Assembly: GCF_006438965.1 (NCBI RefSeq)
Contig: NZ_RCZM01000007.1
Location: 118,565 to 182,564, forward strand
Direction of reading: 5' to 3'
Origin: Pedococcus bigeumensis
Lineage (GTDB): Bacteria; Actinomycetota; Actinomycetes; Actinomycetales; Dermatophilaceae
Length of the DNA stretch: 64,000 bases
Shown here: positions 55,674 through 63,830 of the stretch, in pieces
Position numbering within the stretch: the stretch's first letter is position 1
Layout of the letters: the number at the start of each line of letters is the position of its first letter
Program-made: the position numbers and the translations under genes
Notes under the pieces: model-generated
What the model saw: the letters and a program-made list of their open reading frames with translations, nothing else
What the model was told of the DNA's origin: nothing
The model's database searches: none

Positions 55674-56702
55674 TCAGCCGTGGGCAAGCGTCGCGACGCT
55701 TCGAGCGTCCGCGGCGAAGCCGTCCGCACCGATGGTCCGCCACAACTGTCGATCGTGGAGGAAGGCAGCACCGCCGACGATAATGCGTGGAGCGGTCGTA
55801 CAGCTTCGGCGAATCTGCGCGATCAGGTCACCGGCATGTGCCACGCACCCGCTCATGGTGACTGAGATGGCTACGAGGCCAGCCCCGTAGCGGTTGATCG
55901 CCGAGACGATGGCGTCGTGAGGCAGGTCCGAGCCAACGAAGCGCACGTCCCACCCCTCCGCCTCCAACACGTTGGACACGATGCTGGCACCCACCACGTG
56001 CCGTTCGTTGACGACTCCGGTGACTACGACCGTCCCCATTTGGCTCGCGGCGTGCGGTTGCTCCTCCTGGAGCACGCTGAGGATGAACTGGGTTGTCGCC
56101 GTAGCCATGTGCTCTTCGGCGATGGTGAGTCCGGTGGTCTGCCAGCGGCGGCCCACCTCGTAGAGAGCCGTCTGGAAGATGTCGATGTAGACATCCAGGG
56201 GCGACGCCCCGGCGATGACTTCTCGTCGCACGATGGCAAGCGCATCCTCACGCCGACCGGTAACGGAGGCCGAGAGATAGAGGCGGCACGCGGGCGAGAG
56301 CCGGTCGACCTCGGCCCGGGGGGAGTCCTGCCCGGCAGCCAGCCCCTGTAGCCCTGCCGCTATCGCGAGGTTCACCGCCTCGACGGCCGGGGGCGACAGC
56401 CGGCTGGCCAGCTCGTCGCGGATCTCTGCGAGGTTCTCGATGAGGAAGTCGACGCCGATCCCCCGTGCGTCGAGAAGGTCGCGGCACCACAGTGCGTAGT
56501 CGCAGAAGGTCGCGGGGTCGCCCAGCTCGACCGCTGCCTGCAGGAAGTCGATGTGGTGCCGGGCGTCCTTGACTCCGTGTTCCGTCGCCTGGTCGCCGTA
56601 GCGTTCGACCCAGTCAGGATGGGCCGACAGGAAGGTGGTGGTTACCAGGTCGGCCACCGAGTCGCGGGCGCGACCAATCTCTGCGGCGAGCTCCGTCCTC
56701 AT
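55674..56702 (-). CDS. Cobalamin-binding regulatory protein
   Basis: 342-residue protein. Residues ~1–110 are helical, ~130–215 form a B12-binding helical cap (ASPLDVYIDIFQTALYEVGRRW, LTIAEEHMATATTQFIL) and ~220–340 a Rossmann B12 domain. The Co-ligand loop normally DxHxxG reads NERHVVGAS, with the His kept and Asp replaced by Glu; VAISVTMSG and IIVGGAAF complete the fold. Such modules sense light or act as B12 sensors. No DNA-binding domain is present. Last gene of the kinase–ABM operon, 7 bases after the ABM stop. Confidence 0.87.
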   Translation of the reverse strand: MRTELAAEIGRARDSVADLVTTTFLSAHPDWVERYGDQATEHGVKDARHHIDFLQAAVELGDPATFCDYALWCRDLLDARGIGVDFLIENLAEIRDELASRLSPPAVEAVNLAIAAGLQGLAAGQDSPRAEVDRLSPACRLYLSASVTGRREDALAIVRREVIAGASPLDVYIDIFQTALYEVGRRWQTTGLTIAEEHMATATTQFILSVLQEEQPHAASQMGTVVVTGVVNERHVVGASIVSNVLEAEGWDVRFVGSDLPHDAIVSAINRYGAGLVAISVTMSGCVAHAGDLIAQIRRSCTTAPRIIVGGAAFLHDRQLWRTIGADGFAADARSVATLAHG

Positions 56703-56709
56703 GCCGGGC

Positions 56710-57036
56710 TCATTCGGCGACGACCTGGTAGCTGGTGATGTTCTGGAGCCGTTCGAGCTTGATGTGGTCCCGCAGCTCGGGGGTGATCCGGTCGTGGGAG
56801 GTGCGGTGCTCCGGACTGCGCATGTAGGCCTTGAAGCACTCGCGGTCGCGCCACCAGCTCACCATGAGGATCTCGCCGGGCTCGGAGCCCTGCCACACCT
56901 CGAGTCGCTGGAACCCGAGCGCGGAGTCCACGAGGTGCACCCGCTGTCGGAAGGCCTGGATCAAACCGGGTGCCTCCTCCTCGGCGATCCGCAGGTGCGA
57001 GACCGAGACGTAGGTGCTCTCGTCCCCGTCAGCCAT
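56710..57036 (-). CDS. Antibiotic biosynthesis monooxygenase (ABM) domain protein
   Basis: 108-residue ferredoxin-like dimeric domain. YVSVSHLRIAEEEAPGLIQAFRQR, VDSALGFQRLEVWQGSEPGEILMVSWWRDRECFKAYMRSPEH follows the ABM family pattern (one strand–helix–strand repeat and W-R at the core). Some relatives degrade heme or act as quinone monooxygenases; activity here is unknown. Its start overlaps the kinase gene end by 8 bases. Confidence 0.84.
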   Translation of the reverse strand: MADGDESTYVSVSHLRIAEEEAPGLIQAFRQRVHLVDSALGFQRLEVWQGSEPGEILMVSWWRDRECFKAYMRSPEHRTSHDRITPELRDHIKLERLQNITSYQVVAE

Positions 57037-58108
57037 GAGGAAGCACCAAGGTAAACGTGGAACCGACGCCCGGCTCGCTGGTGCAGGTGAGTCTTCCCCC
57101 GTGCGCCTCGGCGAACGAGCGCGCGTTGGCGAGGCCGAGACCGGTGCCCTCGATGCCGCGGTCGAGGGCCGTGGAGGCACGGAAGTACCGTCCGAACAGC
57201 TGTTTGAGGTCCGAGGCGGGGATCCCGATGCCCGTGTCCGCGACGGTGATGCTGACATCGTGCCCCTCGGTTTGGCACGTGATAGTCACCTGCCCACCCT
57301 GGGGGGAGTACTTGACGGCGTTCGACAGCAGGTTGTCCAGGGTCTGCAATACGCGCCGCTCATCGACGAGCGCCTTCGCGGACTCGGTGCCGCCCTGGGT
57401 GATCGTCACGTGACCCGCCCGGGCTGCTGGGCGAATTCCGTCCACGGCCTGCCGGACGACCGACACGAGATCGGTCTGACTTCGCTCCAGCTTCAGCTCG
57501 CCGGTCATGATCGAGGCGGCACCCAGGAGGTCGTTGATCATCACGAGCAAGCGATGTGCGCTGTTCTCGATCGTCAGCGCCATTCCTCGGGCCCCGGCCG
57601 GGAGTCGCTCCTCCCCGAGCATCTCGGCGTAGCCGAGGATCGAAGTCAGCGGTGTCTTGAGGTCATGGGTTGCCGAGGCGAGGAACATGTTCTTCAGTTC
57701 GTCGAGCTCGCGGAGCCGCCGGTTCTTGGCCCCGAGCTCGCGGCGCGCCTTGAGCAGATCGTCGTTGAGCTCCAGCAGGAGTGCGTTCAGCTTCTCGCCC
57801 GGCCTCCGCAGCGGCTCCGCGAGAACGAGGATGCGATCCCGGTGGACAACTGCCCAGATCCTGCAGTCGACGACGTCTCCACTTGAGCGTACGAGGCCCG
57901 CCTGGACGAAGTGCCAGCCCGGCCCCGCTTCGGTCAGCAGGGTGGTCAGAATCGCGCGCTGGGCAGGGACGACGATTTCGTGGAGGGACGGCGTCGATCC
58001 CACCAGGTGCCCAAGGGCCAAGTTGGACTCGAGAATGGTTCCGTCGTCCTCCACCAGCGCGGCCGCGACGGATTCGCTCTCCGCCAGGAACTGGTCCAAG
58101 AGCGTCAT
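57029..58108 (-). CDS. PAS-type sensor histidine kinase
   Basis: 359-residue soluble kinase without a membrane helix. A PAS-like domain (residues ~8–100: LVEDDGTILESNLALGHLVG, DVVDCRIWAVVHRDRILVLAEPL) precedes a coiled coil (ELLLELNDDLLKARREL type) and HisKA with phospho-His148 in SATHDLKTPLTSILGY. ATPase motifs: DNLLSNAVKYSP (N), VADTGIGIP (G1), GRYFRAS (F), GTGLGLANAR (G2). No response regulator is adjacent. ATG 58108 overlaps the stop of a short captured ORF (ATGA). Confidence 0.92.
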   Translation of the reverse strand: MTLLDQFLAESESVAAALVEDDGTILESNLALGHLVGSTPSLHEIVVPAQRAILTTLLTEAGPGWHFVQAGLVRSSGDVVDCRIWAVVHRDRILVLAEPLRRPGEKLNALLLELNDDLLKARRELGAKNRRLRELDELKNMFLASATHDLKTPLTSILGYAEMLGEERLPAGARGMALTIENSAHRLLVMINDLLGAASIMTGELKLERSQTDLVSVVRQAVDGIRPAARAGHVTITQGGTESAKALVDERRVLQTLDNLLSNAVKYSPQGGQVTITCQTEGHDVSITVADTGIGIPASDLKQLFGRYFRASTALDRGIEGTGLGLANARSFAEAHGGRLTCTSEPGVGSTFTLVLPHG

Positions 58109-58221
58109 GCGATGTTGTGCCTCAAAAATGGGCCTCGCCATGCGGCGAGGGACTCGTGGGTGAGCACGTCGCGTTCTAGCAGCACCCTTGACGCAAGCCA
58201 TGCGGTGTCTAGTGTCGGCAC
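58105..58221 (-). pseudogene. Captured 5' fragment of the DeoC-like gene, now a 38-codon leader ORF
   Basis: From GTG 58221 the frame reads VPTLDTAWLASRVLLERD and continues VLTHESLAA, the counterpart of the DeoC-like N-terminus at 53867, for 26–27 codons up to the repeat border at 58142. Then foreign codons WRGPFLRHNIA and a TGA follow. The TGA overlaps the kinase ATG as ATGA. So the fragment may supply transcription and translation signals to the kinase operon. Confidence 0.72.
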
Positions 58222-58447
58222 GGGTCACCCTCCGTCCGTCTGGCCCCGGAATGGTGAACATGCCTCTGATACTGCCCCGGACGCGTGCCGTCAGCTCTTC
58301 GACCCCATCGGGGGCTGGGGCACCTCGTTCTCCCTGAAGTCGCCCCCGCTGCGGGTGAGGCCTGGCGGATGTTGCTGGACATGGCGACCCTCCGGACCCG
58401 GGACTGTCCCGGCACACTCACCGTCCTCGCCGGTGACTGCCCCGACT

Positions 58448-58775
58448 AGAGCCAATGGTCCTGAAGGCGCTGCGAACGGTCCGAGAAGATCCAGTCAGGG
58501 ACGTGGCGGCGGGAAGACTGTGAGAATCGCCATTGCAGCCTGATGGTGATGGGCTGTGGGTTGGCGACTGCGGGTGTGACCCCCGGAAAGACTGGCTTTC
58601 GTGCCTTGGTGCGACGTGTCCGCTCGCGGTCGCCGGCCCCGGCCCGGTCGGAGGAGCTGGCCTGATTAGGAGCTTGACCACCCGGCGTTAGCGGCGCTGG
58701 GCGTGTCTCATCACAGTTCTGCCGAGCCTTCGTCCCGGACCGGAACCACGTCCCGTCCGGCGAAGGAGAGAACGC
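58448..58775 (+). other. Conserved non-coding leader of IS110 copy 2
   Basis: Counterpart of 54091–54418 with scattered substitutions and one-base indels. Candidate location of the bridge RNA of this copy; differences between the two leaders could change target or donor loops. Confidence 0.45.
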
Positions 58776-59837
58776 ATGAACAGTCTGACCGATCTGCGCG
58801 AGGTGGTCGATGTCGTCATCGGCGTCGACACCTACGTCCATTCCCACTCCGCGGCGGTCATCGACAGCGCCACCGGTGGAGTCCTCGGCGAGATCACCGT
58901 CGAGGCGACAGCCGCGGGCTATGCCGAGCTGGTGGAGTTCGCCAACAACTATCCGATGTCGCGGGCCTGGGCGATCGAAGGGACCGGCGGCCACGGCGCC
59001 GGTCTGAGCCGTCACCTGCTGGAGTCATCGGAGCTCGTCGTCGAGTTGGACCGTCCGAAGCGGGCTGCGCGACGCAACGGCGCGAAGTCCGATCCCCTTG
59101 ATGCGATCCGAGCCGCGCGTGAGGCGATGGCGCGACCGCGGTTGGGAACACCGCGCAGCGGAAGCGAACGCCAAGCCCTGTCAGTGCTTTTGACCGCTCG
59201 CCGCTCAGCGATCAACGCCTCCACCGAGGCGCAGCTACAGGTGTTCAGCCTCGTGATCGCTGCGCCGGAACCGATCCGAGTCAGGTTCCGCGGCCAGAAG
59301 CTCGCCGCGATGCTCAACACCGCCGCCAAGCTGCGTGTTCAGTCAGCGTGGGACGTCGAGACGACCAGCACCGTCGTCGCGCTGCGGACCCTGGCTCGTC
59401 GCGCCCACGCGATGCTGAAGGAGGCACGTGAGTTGCAAAAGGAGATCCTGGCCATCATCCGCAGCTGGCGCCCTGACCTGCTCGAGGAGTTCGGGGTCGG
59501 GCCGATCGTCGCTGCAACGGTGTTGTGCGCCTGGTCCCACCCCGGCCGCGTCCATTCCGAGGCCGCATTCGCGATGCTCGCCGGCGTAGCGCCGATCCCC
59601 GCCAACAGCGGCCAAATCACCACCCGTTATCGGCTGAACCGTTACGGCGACCGGCAGCTCAACACGGCACTGCACACCGTGGTCCAAAGCCGGATCCAAT
59701 ACCAACCAGCCACCCGCGACTACGTCGCTCGCCGCACTGCCGAAGGCAAGACCGGCCGCGAGATCAAACGCTGCCTGGCTCGCTACGTCGCACGCGACCT
59801 ATACCGCCTACTTGAAGGTGGGGACGCAGCTGCTTGA
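58776..59837 (+). CDS. IS110 family transposase, copy 2
   Basis: 353 residues, intact. Same domains as copy 1 (VVIGVDTYVHSH, EGTGGHGAG, SDPLDAIRAARE, GVAPIPANSGQI). Compared with copy 1 there are many substitutions in the first two thirds (for example Q-to-A, H-to-Y) and almost none in the last third. GGAGAGAACGC precedes ATG 58776. Confidence 0.93.
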   Translation: MNSLTDLREVVDVVIGVDTYVHSHSAAVIDSATGGVLGEITVEATAAGYAELVEFANNYPMSRAWAIEGTGGHGAGLSRHLLESSELVVELDRPKRAARRNGAKSDPLDAIRAAREAMARPRLGTPRSGSERQALSVLLTARRSAINASTEAQLQVFSLVIAAPEPIRVRFRGQKLAAMLNTAAKLRVQSAWDVETTSTVVALRTLARRAHAMLKEARELQKEILAIIRSWRPDLLEEFGVGPIVAATVLCAWSHPGRVHSEAAFAMLAGVAPIPANSGQITTRYRLNRYGDRQLNTALHTVVQSRIQYQPATRDYVARRTAEGKTGREIKRCLARYVARDLYRLLEGGDAAA

Positions 59838-59966
59838 CGAAGCATAGGAGCGTCGCACCGACCCGGACAGCGGCAGATGAGTGCGTGTTGAGGTCGGCCC
59901 GGCGAAGGCGGGAGCTGTCTAACCGGCACGAATTCGCGTGACTTACTCATTGAAGGGACGCGTGGC

Positions 59967-60605
59967 GTGCAACGATTTTCGGAAGTGCAGGGGCTTTCCC
60001 TGCCCCTCATACCTCAGGCGGACCCCATGACCGGCAGGACCGCAGAACCTCCCCTGAACCTGCCTCCGCGCTCGGGTAGCCGACTGATCCTGCTCATGGT
60101 CAGGAACTGGAAGGTCTGGGTCGTCCTGGCGGCCGTCACGGTGGTGGCGACGGTAGTACCCACGGCCGCGGCGGTGCCCGTCGCTGTGGGCCTGGGGGCC
60201 GGACTCTTGGTCCCGATCATCCAGAAACTCAAAGACCCCGCCGTGACTGCTGTCGTTCAATCCGGGCGCGCGCATGATCCAACCCAAGCCGTGAGATTCA
60301 CAGCCATAGCAGGGTCGACCGGTTCACAAGGACGACCCCGATGGCGCCAAGTTCATTGCCTGGTACAGGATTCCGACCTACTCCTCCAACCTCGTAGGCG
60401 CCGGGACCCTGCGGAAGTCATCTCGATCAAGTCGGCCAGGATCACCGCTGTCAGCACAAGCCGGGCCAGTGACGGACTGAAGGCGAACATCTTCCGCATC
60501 ATCGATCTTCAACTCCCAGAAGGGGCGCCACTGCGACTAGCAGTCGACCGGATGATTGCCGAAACAGTGCAAGAAGCGCTCGAGGCCCACGCTAGAACCC
60601 TTTGA
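59967..60605 (+). CDS. Membrane protein of unknown function
   Basis: 212-residue protein from GTG 59967, which has GAAGGGA upstream; ATG 60027 is an alternative. Two close helices (VWVVLAAVTVVATVVPTAAA and PVAVGLGAGLLVPIIQ, about residues 50–87) lead to a cytoplasmic-looking domain with alternating strands (EVISIKSARITAVSTSRAS, IIDLQLPEGAPLRL). No family recognised. Confidence 0.66.
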   Translation: MQRFSEVQGLSLPLIPQADPMTGRTAEPPLNLPPRSGSRLILLMVRNWKVWVVLAAVTVVATVVPTAAAVPVAVGLGAGLLVPIIQKLKDPAVTAVVQSGRAHDPTQAVRFTAIAGSTGSQGRPRWRQVHCLVQDSDLLLQPRRRRDPAEVISIKSARITAVSTSRASDGLKANIFRIIDLQLPEGAPLRLAVDRMIAETVQEALEAHARTL

Positions 60606-60805
60606 TCGAGGGGCACTCCTGAGAGGCAGCACAGGCTCGATGGCCCGACGCAAAGCCGCCGCCCGGACGAGAGGTGTAGTGGCTCGGACATGTCTGGGAG
60701 TCGGACGCGGGCGCGGGCTTGCTGTACTTCAAAGGCGAACACCACTGCGAAACGTCCGCTCCCCGCAGGTCGCGCGGTCGCGAGGTCCCGGACTAGCCTC
60801 AATCA

Positions 60806-61087
60806 GTGACCACCAAGTCCTACCGACAAGCCGCTCGAGAGGCCGTGGGGCGTTACCACGAGAGCCAGTTGGCTCTTCTGGTACAGCGCGTGGACGACGC
60901 GATCGATCGCTTCCGCGGCGGCGAGTTGGATGCCTTCGACGTTGACCAGGTCCTGTTCCAATATTCGCGGGCGGCCAAGGAACTGTGGAAGTTCTGCAAC
61001 CTTGGTGACCCCGAGCTGGCCGCGAACATCATCCTTGAGCGTCCGGTGGTCGATTGGTGGGAGCGCGGAGCGCCACGGAAGCGATGA
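60806..61087 (+). CDS. Small helical protein of unknown function
   Basis: 93-residue protein, GTG 60806. Helical and charged (YRQAAREAVGRYHESQLALL, RVDDAIDRFRGGELDAFDVD, QYSRAAKELWKFC), with LERPVVDWWERG near the end. No domain recognised and no clear ribosome site; coding is supported mainly by sensible composition. Confidence 0.55.
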   Translation: MTTKSYRQAAREAVGRYHESQLALLVQRVDDAIDRFRGGELDAFDVDQVLFQYSRAAKELWKFCNLGDPELAANIILERPVVDWWERGAPRKR

Positions 61088-61337
61088 CGCCAAAGGGGCA
61101 CGCTACGAGTGCTGCCCATGGCACCGCCATCTTGGTCGTCATGCGGCGGTGTGTCGCACTTTCGCTCGTCGGTTAGCCGCCCGGGGTCCGACTCTGGCCT
61201 CGCGACGTGGTGGCTGCTCTCCAACCTGCGGTGGATCCGCTGACATAGCTGCCTTGGGACGGTGGCGGGGTGGCTCGAATTGGTGAATGGTTGCCGCGGG
61301 TGTCAACCCGCGGGTGCGTCTGGGGCGATTAGTGGGC

Positions 61338-61889
61338 ATGACGAACGCGCCGCGGGTCGGCGCCCGGCCGCAGAAGCCGGGTGAGGGGCTGTCGCCTGCC
61401 TTCACGGGGCAGGGTCGGTCGTTCGAAGACTTCTATCGTGCCGAGCTTCCGGGCCTCGTGGTTTTGGCGCGGGCGCTGGCGCCACCGGGGTTGGCCGAGG
61501 ATGTGGCACAGGAGGCGATGATGGTGGCCTACCGCCGGTGGTCGACGATCCGGGAGTTGCAGCATCCGGAGGCTTATGTCCGGCGCACCTGCGCGAATCT
61601 GGCGGTGTCGCAGTTCCGTCGCCGACTGGCTGAAGCCAGGGCTTTCCGACGCTCGGGGGCGCCTCAGATCGTCGACCAGCTGGGCGGTACCGGCGAGTTC
61701 TGGCAGTTGGTGCGATCCCTGCCGCGGCGCCAGGCGCAGGTGGTGGCGTTGCACTACGTATTCGACCTCTCGGTCGCGGACGTGGCCCGCACGCTGCAAG
61801 TGTCCCAGGGGTCCGTGAAGGTTCACCTGAGCCGGGCCCGGCAGTCGCTGGCGCGCACGATAGGTCTTCCGATGGAGGTGGAGTCATGA
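61338..61889 (+). CDS. SigE-type ECF sigma factor
   Basis: 183-residue ECF sigma factor of the actinobacterial SigE/SigM group (sigma-70 family). Region 2: FEDFYRAELPGLVVLARAL, LAEDVAQEAMMVAYRRWSTI and HPEAYVRRTCANLAVSQFRR; region 4: LPRRQAQVVALHYVFDLSVADVARTLQVSQGSVKVHLSRARQSL. ATG 61338 gives the family length; the frame is open from 61287. Stop overlaps the next gene's ATG (ATGA), which encodes a membrane propeller that is the likely anti-sigma partner. Confidence 0.92.
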   Translation: MTNAPRVGARPQKPGEGLSPAFTGQGRSFEDFYRAELPGLVVLARALAPPGLAEDVAQEAMMVAYRRWSTIRELQHPEAYVRRTCANLAVSQFRRRLAEARAFRRSGAPQIVDQLGGTGEFWQLVRSLPRRQAQVVALHYVFDLSVADVARTLQVSQGSVKVHLSRARQSLARTIGLPMEVES

Positions 61890-62938
61890 GCCTGGAGGAG
61901 CTGGCTCGCGGCGCTAGCGCGGACTTGTGGGCGGAGACCACGCGCACACTGGACGTCGACGCCCAGTTCCGAGACCTGCGCCACGACCGCACCCGCGACC
62001 GGGTCGGGTGGCTGGTCGCCGCCGCGGCCGTCGCCGCGCTCGTCCTGCTGGTCGTCACCGCCCCGTGGCCGCGCCGACAGGCCCTGCCAGCCGCCCCGAC
62101 GCCGGCCGCCAAGGTGGAGTCGCTGGTGTTCCAGAACGGCACGGGGCTGACCGTGGTCGCTGGGTCGCTTCCCGCCCTGACTGGCAAGGTCAAGACCGGC
62201 GCGCCTGCACCAATGTCGTTCTCCCCAGACGGCTCGAAACTCGCCTACGGCGCCGGCGACGTGCACGTGGTCGACGTCAACACCGGAACGGACCGCAAAC
62301 TCGGGCCGTGCCGACAACCCTCGTGCCCGGTGGCGTGGTCGCCGGACTCCACGCAGGTCCTCACAGCCTCCCCAAATGGACTGGTCCGGATTGCGGTCGA
62401 GGGCGGCGAAGCGAGCACCGTCCCCCTGCCTGCGGGCTGGTCGGTGACCGGTCTGGACGTGAACGCGGCCGGCCGGATCGCCCTGACCGGCATGGCCAAC
62501 GCGGAAGCGTCCGTCATGACGGTCGACCTGGGCGGTGGGCGCCCCGAGGTGCTCTTCAAGTTCGGGCCGTATCCGGACCTAGGCGATCCCCGCTGGTCGC
62601 CGGACGGTCAGAGCTTCATGTACCTGCAGTGGCGCGGTCTTCGGGACGGTCACAGCAACGACCTCTCAGTGCGCTCGATCCGCGCAGACGGGCTGGACCT
62701 CCGCGTGGTCGCCCAGATAGGGCACTGCGAATGCTTCGCCGCAGTGCGACCGTGGATGGACCTGTCGCCCGGTGGACGGGTGGCCGTGTCCACCCTGAAC
62801 CAGGATCGGGCAAGCCTGGTCGAGATCGGAGCCGACGGCCGCGTCACCACCATGCTCTCCAATGCCGTCAAAGGCACGCCAAGCGGGATCGGCACGGTCG
62901 CCTGGCGGTCCGTGCCGGCCACCACCCCAACGCGGTGA
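61886..62938 (+). CDS. Membrane-anchored TolB-like beta-propeller, possible anti-sigma partner
   Basis: 350-residue single-pass protein. A 44-residue cytoplasmic head (LEELARGASADLWAETTR ... QFRDLRHDRTRDR) and one helix (WLVAAAAVAALVLLVVTAPW, about 42–61) precede an outer propeller with SFSPDGSKLAYG, AWSPDSTQVL, RWSPDGQSFMYL and LSPGGRVAV blades. Small Cys clusters: CRQPSC and CECF. The overlap with the ECF gene and the soluble N-terminal head fit an anti-sigma role, but no ZAS motif is seen. Confidence 0.82.
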   Translation: MSLEELARGASADLWAETTRTLDVDAQFRDLRHDRTRDRVGWLVAAAAVAALVLLVVTAPWPRRQALPAAPTPAAKVESLVFQNGTGLTVVAGSLPALTGKVKTGAPAPMSFSPDGSKLAYGAGDVHVVDVNTGTDRKLGPCRQPSCPVAWSPDSTQVLTASPNGLVRIAVEGGEASTVPLPAGWSVTGLDVNAAGRIALTGMANAEASVMTVDLGGGRPEVLFKFGPYPDLGDPRWSPDGQSFMYLQWRGLRDGHSNDLSVRSIRADGLDLRVVAQIGHCECFAAVRPWMDLSPGGRVAVSTLNQDRASLVEIGADGRVTTMLSNAVKGTPSGIGTVAWRSVPATTPTR

Positions 62939-63093
62939 GCGGCCTGGATCCGGCCGTGCTCACCGCCGCGGAGTAACGCACGCAATCCCTCTCCCACCCC
63001 CACGCCACCTCACCTAGGCAGCGCCACCGGCCTCGTCCTGTGTCGTCACGGTCGCCGCTGCCTGGAGCAGCTCACCGAAGAAGGGATAAGTCA

Positions 63094-63420
63094 ATGAAAC
63101 TCACCCACACCAACCACACCGGTACTACCACCGCCGCCACCACAGTCGCCCTGGCCCTGGTCGTCCTCGGCGCCGTCCCAGTCCAGGCATCGGCTCGCCA
63201 AGCTGCAGGTGCCGTGCAAACTCAGCAGTCCGCCATACCCGATAGCGACCGGGTCAAGTCCCGGATCGCCTACGGCTCAACCCTCTTCGCCACCTGGGCC
63301 ACGGTGACCAACGGCAACTCCTCGGCCAACGCTGCCGAGCACCGCCAGGAGCTCACCGGCGGGCATGCCGGGTCGGCCAACGCAGCCGAAGCTCCGGCAT
63401 TCAGGCCACACGGTCGGTGA
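63094..63420 (+). CDS. Small exported protein of unknown function
   Basis: 108-residue protein with a signal peptide (TTVALALVVLGAVPVQASA, residues ~16–34). GAAGGGATAA precedes ATG 63094. Mature part is Ala/Ser/Asn-rich with SSANAAEHR and GSANAAEAP copies. No domain recognised. Confidence 0.6.
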   Translation: MKLTHTNHTGTTTAATTVALALVVLGAVPVQASARQAAGAVQTQQSAIPDSDRVKSRIAYGSTLFATWATVTNGNSSANAAEHRQELTGGHAGSANAAEAPAFRPHGR

Positions 63421-63830
63421 GCAAAACGGGGGCCGGCGACCGTGCCCCGTCTCAAAGCATCAGAGTCGAGGCGTCGCCTCGTGCGGCCATGAGGCCATCT
63501 TCTCGCCGGCGTGCGGAAAGGACGCGGGTTCGACTGTCACGCCCCCGTCAACCTGGGCGAGCTGACACGGCGGATAGACGCGCTTCTCGAGGAGTGGGTA
63601 CGCCTTTGAAAGCAACGCTGCGAGCTCGTGGTCGTTTGTTGCGCATAGGCCCCTCTCGTGCATCGGCAGAGCTGTTCGTGATGGCTTAGGTGGGGGGCGC
63701 GGCTAGACGGTATGGAGTGACTGCTCGGGCTGGCTGGGTGGTTGCGGGCCGGGGCCTCACTCACACAGATTCGTGGGTTACCGAGTAGGGGCTGCCTGCT
63801 CGGCCTATCCGACATGTGTGGGAGGCCCCG
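63421..63830. other. Stretch without a supported gene
   Basis: Only short frames. The right end is probably the non-coding upstream end of the IS110-type element that starts at 63831. Confidence 0.4.

Larger units (their letters stand above)
58142..59858. repeat. 1.7-kb direct repeat, copy 2
   Basis: Same-orientation copy of 53788–55501 with small indels (for example 3 extra bases near 58326). It begins 34 bases before the kinase start codon (on the opposite strand) and ends 21 bases after the transposase stop. The deoC part is only a fragment here, so copy 1 keeps the original junction. Confidence 0.93.

Noticed and set aside
63460..63663. 67-codon minus-strand frame near the right end
   Set aside because: Composition is plausible but there is no ribosome site, no neighbour coupling and no family resemblance.
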